From: Candidatus Nitronauta litoralis
GTDB taxonomy: Bacteria; Nitrospinota; Nitrospinia; Nitrospinales; Nitrospinaceae
NCBI GenBank assembly: GCA_015698285.1
Contig: CP048685.1
Span: forward strand, 992,001 to 1,056,000
DNA length: 64,000 bases
Direction: 5' to 3'
In this document: in pieces, positions 9,153 to 18,126 of the stretch
How positions within the stretch are numbered: position 1 is the first letter of the stretch
How the letters are laid out: every line of letters begins with the position of its first letter
Notes under the pieces: model-generated
What the model was told of the DNA's origin: nothing
The model's input: only the letters and a program-made list of their open reading frames with translations
Database searches by the model: none
Made by a program: the position numbers and the translations under genes

Positions 9153-10115
9153 TCAGGCCGGTTGCTGAGCCAATACCGGCTGCGGCGCTATCACAATGTC
9201 GCAATAATTGTTTTGGCCAAGCCCCACCCTATTGGAAAGATTAAAAAACTCTTCCCGTGTAGAAAGCGATTGCAACTCTCCTTCATCCTTAAAAAAATAA
9301 AACTGTTTTCCCTCAAACTTTTCATAGACACGTTCCAGAAACTTATCCGGGTCTTCCCCCTGCTGAACAATCGAGTAGGGCCAGAACTCCATAATGACAC
9401 TCATGTTTTCGGGCAGGCTTGTCTTTTCAAACATGCCCCGCAGGATAAAAGGCTCTGCTCCCTGGCAATCCATCTTGAGCAGGCGTATGTCACCAGACTC
9501 AATGCCTTGAGCTTGTAAAAAGCCATCAAGAGTATCTGTGCCCACAACTTTTTTATGGATTTTTTCAGGATTCCGGTCCTGCCATTCCTCATCCAGGTAG
9601 AGTCTCGAATCGACAATACTTTCATGGTAGGTAAACAGGGTCATCTCCCCCTTCCTGTCCGCCATGGCCAATTCCTGGGGAAAAACACAATTGTCGTTGC
9701 CAGTTTTTTTTAAATTTTCCCGCAGGTATTTAATTTGATCACCTGGTTCAAAAGCAAAAACGCGGGCATGGGCGGGTTTTGCAAATTCCGCCATGACGAT
9801 AGCTGTCAGTCCTATATTGGCACCGACATCCAGCAACACTGCACCTTTTTCAAGGGGACTCTGTCCCAGCAAGGTTCGAATAAGCCGGTAAATCCCCTCA
9901 TCCTTGGTTCCTTTTACGAAACGGATGTTGCCCACGAGCGAATGACCTTCGAATTTAAAGGAGTAAAATTCCTTGTTCCCCAACGCTAGTTTGGTCACCG
10001 CATCGTCTAGATCGTTAAGAAAATAAAAAAGCTTGCTGAACCAGCCGTATTTCAACATGCGCGACAATGCTCTTCGAATCGAAACCGGAATTAATTTAAT
10101 CAGAAAATTGAACAT
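9153..10115 (-). CDS. FkbM-family methyltransferase
   Basis: A 320-residue SAM-dependent methyltransferase. Motif I is LLDVGANIGLTAIVMAEF (about residues 95-112), AFEPGDQIKYLRENL follows, and LLKMDCQGAEPFILRG near 215 is the FkbM signature (D-x-EGxE-like, here DCQGAE). It would O-methylate a sugar or other glycan constituent. The N-terminal 60 residues are basic and hydrophobic and may associate with the membrane. It is followed after 44 bases by another methyltransferase gene on the same strand. Confidence 0.87.
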   Translation of the reverse strand: MFNFLIKLIPVSIRRALSRMLKYGWFSKLFYFLNDLDDAVTKLALGNKEFYSFKFEGHSLVGNIRFVKGTKDEGIYRLIRTLLGQSPLEKGAVLLDVGANIGLTAIVMAEFAKPAHARVFAFEPGDQIKYLRENLKKTGNDNCVFPQELAMADRKGEMTLFTYHESIVDSRLYLDEEWQDRNPEKIHKKVVGTDTLDGFLQAQGIESGDIRLLKMDCQGAEPFILRGMFEKTSLPENMSVIMEFWPYSIVQQGEDPDKFLERVYEKFEGKQFYFFKDEGELQSLSTREEFFNLSNRVGLGQNNYCDIVIAPQPVLAQQPA

Positions 10116-10159
10116 CGCTTTCCGCGCTTAATTGATTATTGACCTGCATACACAACTAT

Positions 10160-11173
10160 TCATGCCTTTGCCGGGCTTTCTTCGACTACTCTTGTTGCCA
10201 AAACTTTATTCACTTTCGATGGACGAGCCAGAACCCTCAGGTTATCCCCCAATCCCGACCAGGTGGCCTTAAGATCCAATCGCTCCATGGAGTCTCCAGA
10301 CATCAGGTTGCGCCAATTCAAATGCAAAACGCCGGCGAACACCGTCAGGATTCCCTTTAAATTTTTTTCCACTAATTCACCCTTCATAAGAGTGTTCGCA
10401 AGCTGGTAACTTGAGGATTGCAGAAATGCCGGGATGCTGTAAAAGAATCGATCGATCTGAACCGACTGGAGACCTGCCTGTTCGATAAGTCGTGCCAGAG
10501 ATTTTGAACGGAAATCGTAAAGATGGGTTGTATGAAAATACCTTGAATAGTCGTCCTCTGGCGCCTCATGTTTTAAAGGCGATTGAGGCAGTTCAATGAA
10601 GATCATTCCGCCGGGTTTTAACAGCCTCTGGCAATGTTCCAGAACTTTCACGGGTTCCCTCATATGCTCAAGGACATGGGGAAAGGCAATGACATCAAAG
10701 AGACCTTCATCCGGCACCAGTTCCATCACATCTTTTTTCTGGAGATGCAGACCAAACCGTTTGAGGGCACTGGCAATCATGAAGTCATTGAACTCAAGCC
10801 CCAGAGTTTCCCAGCCTCGATTTTTAAAGCGGGACAAAAAGGTCCCATCGCAACTACCTGCCTCAAGAATCCGGCCTGGTCCCTGCCCTTCATATCCTGA
10901 CAATATAAAACGTGCCTGACTGTTCGCCCGCATTTTTGCGAAGGAACATTTCAGCCGATATCTCCAGGAGTCCGTCTCGAACTCATCAAAATATTCACCA
11001 GAATAATATTCCTGAAGAGCATCAGAGGATGGGAGCCCGGTTAAATAGTAAAGTTCGCATCCGCCACAAAATGCCACTGTTAAAGATTCTCCAAACACTG
11101 CATGATGTGTTACTGCTTCAATAGTCGGAGCCTCTTTACACAGCGGGCAATGTTCTTGTGGTTGGGTATCCAT
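10160..11173 (-). CDS. Class I SAM methyltransferase with N-terminal zinc-binding motif
   Basis: The 337-residue product begins with four cysteines in CPLCKEAP and FCGGCELYY, a small zinc ribbon common in glycan-pathway methyltransferases. It then has an SAM fold: RILEAGSCDGTFLSRFKNRG (about 105-124) is motif I, FDVIAFPHVLEHMREP is the post-II motif, and LLKPGGMIFIELPQS is motif III. The order resembles sugar C- or N-methyltransferases of deoxysugar pathways, but the substrate is unknown. It is separated by 2 bases from a doubtful small frame and sits in the same transcriptional direction as the rest of the cluster. Confidence 0.84.
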   Translation of the reverse strand: MDTQPQEHCPLCKEAPTIEAVTHHAVFGESLTVAFCGGCELYYLTGLPSSDALQEYYSGEYFDEFETDSWRYRLKCSFAKMRANSQARFILSGYEGQGPGRILEAGSCDGTFLSRFKNRGWETLGLEFNDFMIASALKRFGLHLQKKDVMELVPDEGLFDVIAFPHVLEHMREPVKVLEHCQRLLKPGGMIFIELPQSPLKHEAPEDDYSRYFHTTHLYDFRSKSLARLIEQAGLQSVQIDRFFYSIPAFLQSSSYQLANTLMKGELVEKNLKGILTVFAGVLHLNWRNLMSGDSMERLDLKATWSGLGDNLRVLARPSKVNKVLATRVVEESPAKA

Positions 11174-11175
11174 GG

Positions 11176-11373
11176 CTATTTAAGGAGACCTCTAAAAATT
11201 CGAAAACCCGTGTTCCCGCATAACGCAGGCCCTGAAAAACCAAAACCTGGAAACGGCAAATTGTAATTTTCAGATGTTCCCTTAAGAGACTCTTCGCAGT
11301 TTTCTGTGGTGGCTACCACAAGGACTAGAGGTGGGTTCGGCAGCGATTCGAATTGTGGAGAGTTCTCGGTCAT
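11176..11373 (-). CDS. Possible small ORF, doubtful
   Basis: A 65-codon frame fills most of the gap between the radical SAM gene and the methyltransferase gene and ends 2 bases before the latter's ATG, the spacing expected in this operon. Against it: no convincing Shine-Dalgarno sequence (nearest GGA is about 12 bases from ATG), no recognised motif, and a proline- and glycine-rich sequence with no clear fold. It may be spacer sequence or the decayed end of a longer gene. Confidence 0.25.
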   Translation of the reverse strand: MTENSPQFESLPNPPLVLVVATTENCEESLKGTSENYNLPFPGFGFSGPALCGNTGFRIFRGLLK

Positions 11374-11420
11374 TTTTTAAATTTTCCAGGAGAGACATCC
11401 GGCTTTTACCTGTTTCCTTT

Positions 11421-12929
11421 TTACGCCGGGCTTCCTTCGTGCCGTGTCAGGTTGAACACATGCTGGTTTACGCGGCGTACGGCACGAGTCCCATAAGTAA
11501 ATAGAAATTGCCAATCAGACTTTCGCATCCGGCTCAAAAACTGCACCTGTCGACCAACAAATTTTGGGTGAAACGCAACTCCGTATATATCCCGGATCGC
11601 CGCATAGTATTCGTCGTGCGGGATCGGTGTTTTGACAATCAGTTTGCTCATGTCGAAATCATCATAATCATCCGTAAGCAACACCCCTTCTTCAGAACAC
11701 TCCTGATGGTAGGGGGTGAAATCCAATGGGGTACACAAGGTAACCTGAAGGGTCCGCGCCACTCCTTCGAACATGAGCCGCTTTACCGTATCGACAGTCT
11801 GCTGCAGTTGTTTTCGAGTTTGCCAGTAGTACCCCACCATGATTGTCAGGTGAGGGAACAATCCATATTTTGTGAACAGTTTTAAATTCGCTTCCACATC
11901 TTCCAGGCTGTACCCTTTATTCAGTCGCGCCAGAGTTTCCTCATCACTGGCCTCCATACCGATTAAAAGAAACCGGAAGTTGGCCTTGGCCAATAGCGCT
12001 ACCGTTTCCTCATCCATGTAGCCGAAGCGGGTATTAAATCCGAAGTAACAATCTTTTTTATGAAGGCCACGGTCAATGATGCCTTTGGCAAACTGCCGTG
12101 CCTCAGCCCCGCGATACCAGACCCCTGAGTCATCAAAAATTTCGCGTACCCCGTAATCTTCGACAAGCCGCTGGTATTCATCCAGACTCTTTTCAACACT
12201 GCGCATCGAAAAGGTGAGGTCGGGTCCGTTGTAACGGCAGAAGGTGCATTTTCCAAACATACAATCGCGGATGACACTGGTTGCATAGGTTCCCGGTACC
12301 TGTAAATAGTTTCCGTTTTCGTAGGCATAGTCTTTCCAGCGAACCAGGTCCCTGTCAACATCAGGGGAAAGGTCCAGCGGTTCAATCTGTTTAAAGTTAC
12401 CTGTGTCCAGATAATCTTTTTCATCGCGCCGGATTACCAACCCTTCTATCGGGCAATGATCTCTCCAGTTGGAATGCTCATCGATATATGGCACCAGCTT
12501 TCTCAAAACGAAGTCTATGTGATTGCTTCGAAGAATGATGTCCGCCTGGCAACGATCCAGGGTCTCTTCCGGACGACGCATGGAATGGTAACCCGTCATG
12601 ACAACGATACAATTCGGACATGCTGATTTGAGTTGATCCACCAGCTTCCAATAAAATTTCATCACCGGAGTGGTGCTTTCGAAGACCACCATGTCCGGTC
12701 TCCACGCAACCAGATCGCGAAACCATTGATCAAAATCTTTTAATTGTGCGTTGCCATCGTCCCACAAAACGTCGTAACCAAGATTCTTTAACCAGGATGC
12801 CGCCTGACCGTGCACCACAGGCAGCAGATAAGTCGGTTTTTTAAAAAACTGAACGTTGCGATTCTGCGAGACCATGGCCTTCTGGCCCTGATCGTTGACA
12901 ATGGGTGGATAGGAAATTGCTATTTTCAT
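11421..12929 (-). CDS. B12-binding-type radical SAM enzyme
   Basis: The 502-residue protein has an N-terminal Rossmann-like cobalamin-binding region (about 1-150; VVMTGYHSMRRPEETL resembles the G-rich B12 loop, without the DxHxxG motif of base-off binders). The radical SAM core has cysteines C223, C228 and C231, spaced CX4CX2C. This spacing is known in the GCWWGKC-type subgroup rather than the classical CX3CX2C. GMEASDEETLARLNKGYS near 310 is a usual radical SAM segment. Members methylate unreactive carbons, rearrange rings or modify lipids and sugars. Neighbours are glycan genes on one side and a ferredoxin-reductase-like flavoprotein gene 41 bases upstream, a possible electron donor (inference). 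Confidence 0.85.
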   Translation of the reverse strand: MKIAISYPPIVNDQGQKAMVSQNRNVQFFKKPTYLLPVVHGQAASWLKNLGYDVLWDDGNAQLKDFDQWFRDLVAWRPDMVVFESTTPVMKFYWKLVDQLKSACPNCIVVMTGYHSMRRPEETLDRCQADIILRSNHIDFVLRKLVPYIDEHSNWRDHCPIEGLVIRRDEKDYLDTGNFKQIEPLDLSPDVDRDLVRWKDYAYENGNYLQVPGTYATSVIRDCMFGKCTFCRYNGPDLTFSMRSVEKSLDEYQRLVEDYGVREIFDDSGVWYRGAEARQFAKGIIDRGLHKKDCYFGFNTRFGYMDEETVALLAKANFRFLLIGMEASDEETLARLNKGYSLEDVEANLKLFTKYGLFPHLTIMVGYYWQTRKQLQQTVDTVKRLMFEGVARTLQVTLCTPLDFTPYHQECSEEGVLLTDDYDDFDMSKLIVKTPIPHDEYYAAIRDIYGVAFHPKFVGRQVQFLSRMRKSDWQFLFTYGTRAVRRVNQHVFNLTRHEGSPA

Positions 12930-12970
12930 ATGGGTTCCTTAAGAGCCTTCCGTCGAAAGTTTTTCGACGA

Positions 12971-13663
12971 TTAAAAAAAGGCTTCCGTGAAAATTTTATC
13001 GCCAGAAACGCCGCCCTGCCGCAACAGATCATAAACATCGTAGATCATGGCCTGATTGCCGCACAGGTAATAAAAACTTTCCGTTTCCAGACTGGTTTCT
13101 TTCAAATAATCCGTTACCCGGCCTTGCCTGCCTTCCAAAGGTTCGCGAGACACACAGGTGACCAGGCGATCAGAATCGAAATCTTCAATGTCGCATCGAT
13201 CAACCGCGTGACGGATTCCGTGAATAATCTGGCAATCCAACTCCGGGTAGCTGGTTACAAATGAATGAAACGGCGCGATGCCCGTCCCCGAAGCAATGAA
13301 AACAAACTTGCTGTTAGTTATTTTTTGAGGATCCAGTACAAAGCTACCGTAAGGTCCGTGCAGATCCACTTCAGTTCCAGGAGTTGCTGCTCTTAATTTG
13401 GGTGACACCGTTCCCTCGGGCACTTCCTTGATGAGAAACTCCAAAAACTCCGAACCCGCTCCGGAATAGGTCGAGTATTCCCGATTCACCCCGGTGCCCG
13501 GAAGACCCAGATTGACGCATTGCCCTGGGGTAAACTCAAAACCGTTACGCTCAAGCCTGAGCACATAAGTCGTCGGGGAAATATCACGAACACTTAAAAC
13601 TTTATGGCGCATATTCCTCTTCCCCGAAAAAATGGTTTGTTCAGTTGTAGCGGCATGTACCAA
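12971..13663 (-). CDS. Ferredoxin-NADP reductase-like flavoprotein
   Basis: A 230-residue FNR-family protein. REYSTYSG (about 79-86) is the FAD-binding RxY[ST] motif, VFIASGTGIAPFHSFV (about 139-154) the NAD(P)-binding loop, YYLCGNQAMIYDV (about 199-211) the CG motif, and the C-terminus ends FTEAFF with the stacking aromatic. The start is TTG at 13663 with AAAGGA about 8 bases upstream; the alternative ATG at residue 18 (13612) follows GAGG very closely. There is no iron-sulfur or globin domain, so it should pass electrons from NAD(P)H to a separate ferredoxin, flavodoxin or enzyme. The adjacent radical SAM enzyme is the obvious candidate partner, by context only. Confidence 0.85.
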   Translation of the reverse strand: MVHAATTEQTIFSGKRNMRHKVLSVRDISPTTYVLRLERNGFEFTPGQCVNLGLPGTGVNREYSTYSGAGSEFLEFLIKEVPEGTVSPKLRAATPGTEVDLHGPYGSFVLDPQKITNSKFVFIASGTGIAPFHSFVTSYPELDCQIIHGIRHAVDRCDIEDFDSDRLVTCVSREPLEGRQGRVTDYLKETSLETESFYYLCGNQAMIYDVYDLLRQGGVSGDKIFTEAFF

Positions 13664-13677
13664 TTTTTATTCCTTTA

Positions 13678-14673
13678 TCAACGACCCAGGGAACTTTTCA
13701 ATTCTCTGGAGGTGAGTCCCTGCATGAATTTGGTTCCGTACCACAAATGAGTCAGAACAATATGAGGCAAAGCCCCCAGGGCTACTTTCCAGGATTCAAA
13801 TTTTCGGATATCAAACCAGGAAATCCCCAGCGTTATGACATAGGCCAACCAACCCGCGAGGTAAAGGAGACCCGCTGTTTTTGATAAAGCGCTGAGCCCT
13901 GCGCCGACCAGAACGAACAACACCCACAGGGTCGGAATGAAATATTTGAACCGGCATGAGGTCTCCGGATAACGTTTCACAAAGAAACCACGGTGCAATC
14001 CATAATTGCCAACCTGCCTCAGGTGCTTTTTTAACCCCTTGCGCCGGTGATGCCAGACAATCATGTCCGGTACATAGAGGATTTTCATATTGGTTTGTTC
14101 GACTATCTTGAGACAAAACAAAGTGTCTTCCCCCGGCCAGTAATCAGAATCAAACCCTTCAACCTTTAGAAATAGATCACGACGCACCAGCAGGTTGACA
14201 CTGGGCCAGTCGTCGACATGGCGGATGGGAGGATTCGACACATAGCGTTCAGGAAAACCACCGGAAGCGCGACTGAGATAAACTGCGCCTGAAACACGAG
14301 CCCAGAACGGATCACTGCTGGGAGTGATGCCGGGTCCACCCACAGCACCCACATCCGGGTCCTTAAAAAACTTAAAGGCAACTTCCAGCCAGTCAGGCTC
14401 GGGGTACGCATCGTCATCGATGAATGCCAGAAACTCACCTTGTGCTTTTTCAGCACCGGTATCTCGCTTGACTGCGGGGTTGACCTCACCCGTTGGTATT
14501 ATCTTTACTGGCATCGAGGAGAACGCTTCCGGTAATTGCTCCTCTCCGTCGGGTAAAAGTATTACCTCGTAACCACTGAAAGACATCCGGTTGATGTGAG
14601 TGAGGGATTCATCCAGATCCGGCGACCAGGTTTTAAACGGAATGATGATCGAAAAGATGACGGGTTCACTCAT
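13678..14673 (-). CDS. Glycosyltransferase family 2 with C-terminal membrane helices
   Basis: I choose ATG at 14673 (MSEPVIFSIII), which overlaps the upstream stop in an ATGAGTGA arrangement; longer in-frame starts lie inside the upstream gene. The 331-residue product has IFSIIIPFKTWS, then AFIDDDAYPEPDWLE (DXD-type, about 87-101), GGPGITPSSDPFW, and PGEDTLFCLKI (acceptor ED). Two hydrophobic segments occupy about 240-290. It is an inverting GT2 of the rhamnosyl/galactosyl-transferase kind. Substrate unknown. Confidence 0.88.
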   Translation of the reverse strand: MSEPVIFSIIIPFKTWSPDLDESLTHINRMSFSGYEVILLPDGEEQLPEAFSSMPVKIIPTGEVNPAVKRDTGAEKAQGEFLAFIDDDAYPEPDWLEVAFKFFKDPDVGAVGGPGITPSSDPFWARVSGAVYLSRASGGFPERYVSNPPIRHVDDWPSVNLLVRRDLFLKVEGFDSDYWPGEDTLFCLKIVEQTNMKILYVPDMIVWHHRRKGLKKHLRQVGNYGLHRGFFVKRYPETSCRFKYFIPTLWVLFVLVGAGLSALSKTAGLLYLAGWLAYVITLGISWFDIRKFESWKVALGALPHIVLTHLWYGTKFMQGLTSRELKSSLGR

Positions 14674-15664
14674 GGTTGAACCCCACTCGCTTGTCCACAA
14701 TATAAAGTGGCCGACGGGCAACTTCCGTATGAATGTTGCCAATGTACAGGGCCATCATTCCAAGAGCGGCCAGGACCACACCGGTCAACACGGTGTTGAA
14801 CACGACGAAGTAGGCCAGTGCCGTGTAGTGAGTCAGGTGCAATACAGGTCCCGTGATCACCATGAAGATCAAAGTGCCCACCCCGAAAGCTAAAACGATC
14901 AGGCCCAGCCACCCGGTAATACGAAGCGGAAGCAGTGAAAACGAAGTGAAGGAATTGATTGCAAGGTCAATTAGGGCTCGCAGAGAAAACGATGATTCAC
15001 CACCTGCACGTGCCGGTGCAACAAACTGGATATAGGTTTTTTTGAACCCCATCCAGTCGACCAGCCCACGGAAAAACCGGGTACGCTCCTGAAAGTTTCT
15101 GAGCACTTTCAATACTTCGCGATCGAGCAGGCGGAAGTCTGCCGCCTTGGGCTGAATCTTGACCTCGGAAAATTTATTGAGCAGGTAGTAGAAGGCGCGT
15201 GATCCCCATTCGCGGAACCAGGAATATTCGATAGCCGAGCGCTGGGTTGCAACAACCTGGAAACCTTCCTCCCATTTGGCGACCATTTCCTCAATAAGCG
15301 GAGGCGGATGCTGTAGATCGGCATCCATTAAGATCACGGCGTCAATATTGTCCAGGGCCTCAACTCCGGCAGTCAGGGCTATTTCTTTCCCAAAATTACG
15401 GCTGAGCGAAACTCCCTGGATACGGCTGTCTTCAGTCGCCAGCTGCTGAACAACGGCCCAGGTATCGTCAACACTGCCATCATTGACGAAAACAAATTTC
15501 CAGTTGTATTGGTCCAGATCCTTGATGACCGTATGGACAGCATCCCGAAACTGTTCAAGGTTTGTCGATTCGTTATAAGCCGGGACAACGATGGCAATTT
15601 CCCGTTTTTTCGCCCGGGGTTCGGTCTCTTTTACCATTTCCTGTTTGAGCGACGCTGTGGTCAT
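14666..15664 (-). CDS. Polyprenyl-phosphate glycosyltransferase (GtrB/DPM1-like GT2)
   Basis: The 332-residue product has a GT2 domain with IAIVVPAYNESTNLEQF, FVFVNDGSVDDTW, LSRNFGKEIALTAGVE and ILMDADLQHPPPLI, all hallmarks of the dolichyl-phosphate-mannose synthase / GtrB subgroup, plus two C-terminal membrane helices (about 240-305) and a cytosolic tail. Such enzymes move a sugar from NDP-sugar to undecaprenyl phosphate. That would feed the GT-C-like proteins downstream (DUF2079 and YfhO-like), which use polyprenyl-linked donors. ATG at residue 10 is an alternative start. It is the first gene after the promoter at 15789-15817. Confidence 0.88.
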   Translation of the reverse strand: MTTASLKQEMVKETEPRAKKREIAIVVPAYNESTNLEQFRDAVHTVIKDLDQYNWKFVFVNDGSVDDTWAVVQQLATEDSRIQGVSLSRNFGKEIALTAGVEALDNIDAVILMDADLQHPPPLIEEMVAKWEEGFQVVATQRSAIEYSWFREWGSRAFYYLLNKFSEVKIQPKAADFRLLDREVLKVLRNFQERTRFFRGLVDWMGFKKTYIQFVAPARAGGESSFSLRALIDLAINSFTSFSLLPLRITGWLGLIVLAFGVGTLIFMVITGPVLHLTHYTALAYFVVFNTVLTGVVLAALGMMALYIGNIHTEVARRPLYIVDKRVGFNHE

Positions 15665-16068
15665 CGAATTAGATAAATGGTTGCAAAAAATCGAAATTTC
15701 AGCGTGAGAAACTTTACAAAAAACGCCTATTCCGCATTAGGTTATTTAGCGGATTTTTTTTAAAAAAACTTGATGACTTATACCAATCATTATAGGTCTC
15801 CCTTAACTCAATGTAAATAAAAGAGTTATTTCTTTTCCAGGGCGCAAAAACAGCTCTGATTTCGAGCCTGATCAACCCCTTTCCAGGTAGGAAAAAGACG
15901 GAATTGTGATTGTTAGCACTATTGGGAAAGCGGGCGGAACATGATCTTTAGAATCAGGGATTTCCCCATTTGTTCGGAGAATGGATATCCATCAGGAACT
16001 GAATAAAACAATTGAGGAACTGAGGACAATGATTTTTCAATAAATTGGCATTGAACATACTGAGAATT
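15665..16068. other. Gene-free 404-base stretch
   Basis: Lies between the glycan operon and the next GT2 gene. Besides the promoter at 15789-15817 it holds a short hairpin followed by a T-run on the plus strand (TCCGC, loop, GCGGA, then eight T, about 15736-15767). That hairpin could block transcription coming from the left. No convincing coding sequence is seen; the longest frames are about 20 codons. Confidence 0.5.
15789..15817 (-). promoter_or_regulatory. Sigma-70 promoter for the glycan operon
   Basis: Read on the minus strand: -35 TTTACA (15812-15817), 17-base spacer, -10 TATAAT (15789-15794), predicting transcription from about 15782 and a leader near 118 nt before the GtrB-like gene. 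The hexamers match the consensus at 5/6 and 6/6. All genes from 15664 down to the left edge point the same way with short gaps or overlaps, so one transcript could cover more than 15 kb. Confidence 0.65.
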
Positions 16069-16941
16069 TTATTTAGAGCTGTTTTTTAATAAATAAATCA
16101 CACCGACCCGGAAACGGAGAAAATACATCCCCAAAGTAAGCAAGGGGTGCGCTAATAACTTTTTCCATTTTCCATTCTCCAGGAAAACCCCAAAATACCG
16201 ATAGCCGATTCCAAACTGTTTTTTTATATCAGGGTCAGATTTGCCCCATTTGGCAATATAGTTGTCAAAGGTGCTGGTGTATTCAGATTTTTTCTTTAAA
16301 TACGTTTTCAAATCCAGCCATTCTTCATGATGATATTTTTTATTCGTTGTGATCTGGAAATGGGCCCCCTGTTTTTTAAATTTTTTGGCCAAATCCCAAT
16401 CGTCAGGGGCAAAGGCAATTTCTTTTTCATCGAATCCCTTCACCTCTTCGTATAGCGTTCGCCTGACCAATCGGGGGGCATCGATACAGGTCATCTCATA
16501 AAAACTGCGTTCAAAGTTCCTGATTTTTCCCAACCAGCCCTTTCCCATGATAATTTCCGGAATATACAAGGCGCTATAGGTCTTCAATTGTTCCACCGCT
16601 TCGGCCAGCAATTCTTTATCAAAAGTCATGTCGGCATCCGGGAAAAAAAGATACTCGCCGGTACTCCTGGAGACCCCGAGATTTACCTGGGCTCCTCTGA
16701 AATTCAGGATTCCATCCAGGTTGATATGGTCGGGGAGATTGAGAACAGGGACCTGGTACTCTTTTGCGATTTCTCTTGTGCGATCCTTCGATTGATTATC
16801 AACGACAATTATTTCGATATCAGGATGAGTTTGCTCAAGCAGACTATCCAGACAGCGTCCAATATTGCTCTCCTCATTTCGAGTGGCCAGAACAACCGAA
16901 ACGCGATTTTTTTGGAGGTGTGAGGTCAATTTGAATGCCAA
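16069..16941 (-). CDS. Glycosyltransferase family 2
   Basis: A 290-residue GT2: RVSVVLATRNEESNIGRCLD at the start, IEIIVVDNQSKDRTREIA, YLFFPDADMTFDKEL (DXD-type, about 91-105), and FAPDDWDLAKKFKKQG as acceptor motif. The end is hydrophobic (about 262-285). It starts inside the last 16 bases of galE, indicating co-transcription with that gene and probably use of a UDP-galactose-type donor (inference). It follows the 400-base break from the larger operon. Confidence 0.87.
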   Translation of the reverse strand: MAFKLTSHLQKNRVSVVLATRNEESNIGRCLDSLLEQTHPDIEIIVVDNQSKDRTREIAKEYQVPVLNLPDHINLDGILNFRGAQVNLGVSRSTGEYLFFPDADMTFDKELLAEAVEQLKTYSALYIPEIIMGKGWLGKIRNFERSFYEMTCIDAPRLVRRTLYEEVKGFDEKEIAFAPDDWDLAKKFKKQGAHFQITTNKKYHHEEWLDLKTYLKKKSEYTSTFDNYIAKWGKSDPDIKKQFGIGYRYFGVFLENGKWKKLLAHPLLTLGMYFLRFRVGVIYLLKNSSK

Positions 16942-17897
16942 TCCCAGGCGCTTTGAATGATTTCCTGCAAAGATTTTTCAGGACTCCACCCTAACATTTT
17001 ATTTGCCAGTTGATAATCAGCCGCCAGAACAGGTGGATCGCCCTCACGTCGAGGCTTGATCTCGATCTTGACTGGTTTTTTGCCAACCTGTTGGACCATA
17101 TCGATTACTTCCTTCACACTGGTTCCCCGTCCTGTCCCTAAATTGACAACAAGACTTTCTTTTTTCTCGCGCAAATAGTTTAAAGCCCGGAAATGTGCAT
17201 CTGCCAGATCCGTAACATGGATGTAATCTCTTATACAGGTGCCGTCGGGTGTTTCAAAATCGTCGCCAAAAACTTCCAGGACAGGTCTTTCCCCCATTGC
17301 GGTCAATATACACAAGGGAATTAAATGGGTTTCGGGATCATGCTTCTCTCCAATACCGAAATCCGCACCGGAAGCGTTGAAATATCTCAATGCCGCATAG
17401 TTGAATCCATAAATCCGCTTATACCATTCTAGTATTTTTTCAAACATCACCTTACTTTCTCCATAAGGAGAAATCGGGTTCAAGGGGTTTGATTCGTTGA
17501 TGGGAATACTGGCGGGTAAACCGTAAGTAGCACAAGTGGAGGAAAAGACTATATTCGAACAATCATATTTTCTCATCGCCTCTAAAAGATTGAGTCCGCC
17601 CTGCACATTATTTTCAAAATATTTATTCGGGTTTTTCATCGACTCACCTACATAAGCATAAGCCGCAAAATGAATGACAGAGTCGAACTGATGACTTTTA
17701 AAAACCTGATCAAGCTCTATGGGATTCAACAAGTCTCCCTGGACGAGTTGAACTTTAGCTGGCAGGTGTTCCCGATTTCCTAAAATTAAATTGTCGAATA
17801 CGATGAGGTCTTGTTCATCGACTCCCTTAGAAATCAGGAAATTCACAACGTGAGACCCCACGTAGCCGGCTCCGCCGGTGATCAGAATTTTTTTCAT
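16926..17897 (-). CDS. galE: UDP-glucose 4-epimerase
   Basis: A 323-residue extended short-chain dehydrogenase. ILITGGAGYVGSHVVNFL is the NAD-binding glycine motif, VIHFAAYAYVGESMKNP, SSTCATYG and YGESK (Tyr and Lys of YxxxK) form the active site, and LRYFNASGAD and TPDGTCIRDYIHV are GalE signatures. It interconverts UDP-glucose and UDP-galactose in the cytoplasm, supplying galactose for the surface glycan. Length is normal for GalE. It heads a two-gene unit with the GT2 gene downstream and is divergent from the GT4 gene. Confidence 0.95.
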   Translation of the reverse strand: MKKILITGGAGYVGSHVVNFLISKGVDEQDLIVFDNLILGNREHLPAKVQLVQGDLLNPIELDQVFKSHQFDSVIHFAAYAYVGESMKNPNKYFENNVQGGLNLLEAMRKYDCSNIVFSSTCATYGLPASIPINESNPLNPISPYGESKVMFEKILEWYKRIYGFNYAALRYFNASGADFGIGEKHDPETHLIPLCILTAMGERPVLEVFGDDFETPDGTCIRDYIHVTDLADAHFRALNYLREKKESLVVNLGTGRGTSVKEVIDMVQQVGKKPVKIEIKPRREGDPPVLAADYQLANKMLGWSPEKSLQEIIQSAWDWHSN

Positions 17898-18077
17898 AAT
17901 GATTTAGGACTATAATGACGACCAGTCGTTTATTTTTCAGTAACATTCGCACCGTTCACCCTACTCTGAGTTAGCGGATAATTTGAAAAAATACTTGAAG
18001 CATTGCACCAGAGCACCTGAAGCCATAGGTCACCCCATGCAATTACCCCAATTGTTTCCGGCAGATCAAGAGTTCCC

Positions 18078-18093
18078 TTTATCGTCCGATAAA
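18078..18093. promoter_or_regulatory. Perfect inverted repeat upstream of the GT4 gene
   Basis: TTTATCG, 2 bases, CGATAAA lies about 35 bases before the start of the GT4 gene, in the 229-base interval shared with galE. It could be an operator or the top of a hairpin. No regulator in the window can be assigned to it. Confidence 0.35.
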
Positions 18094-18126
18094 ATGGCAA
18101 TAGCGAACAACATGGCAACGGAATAA

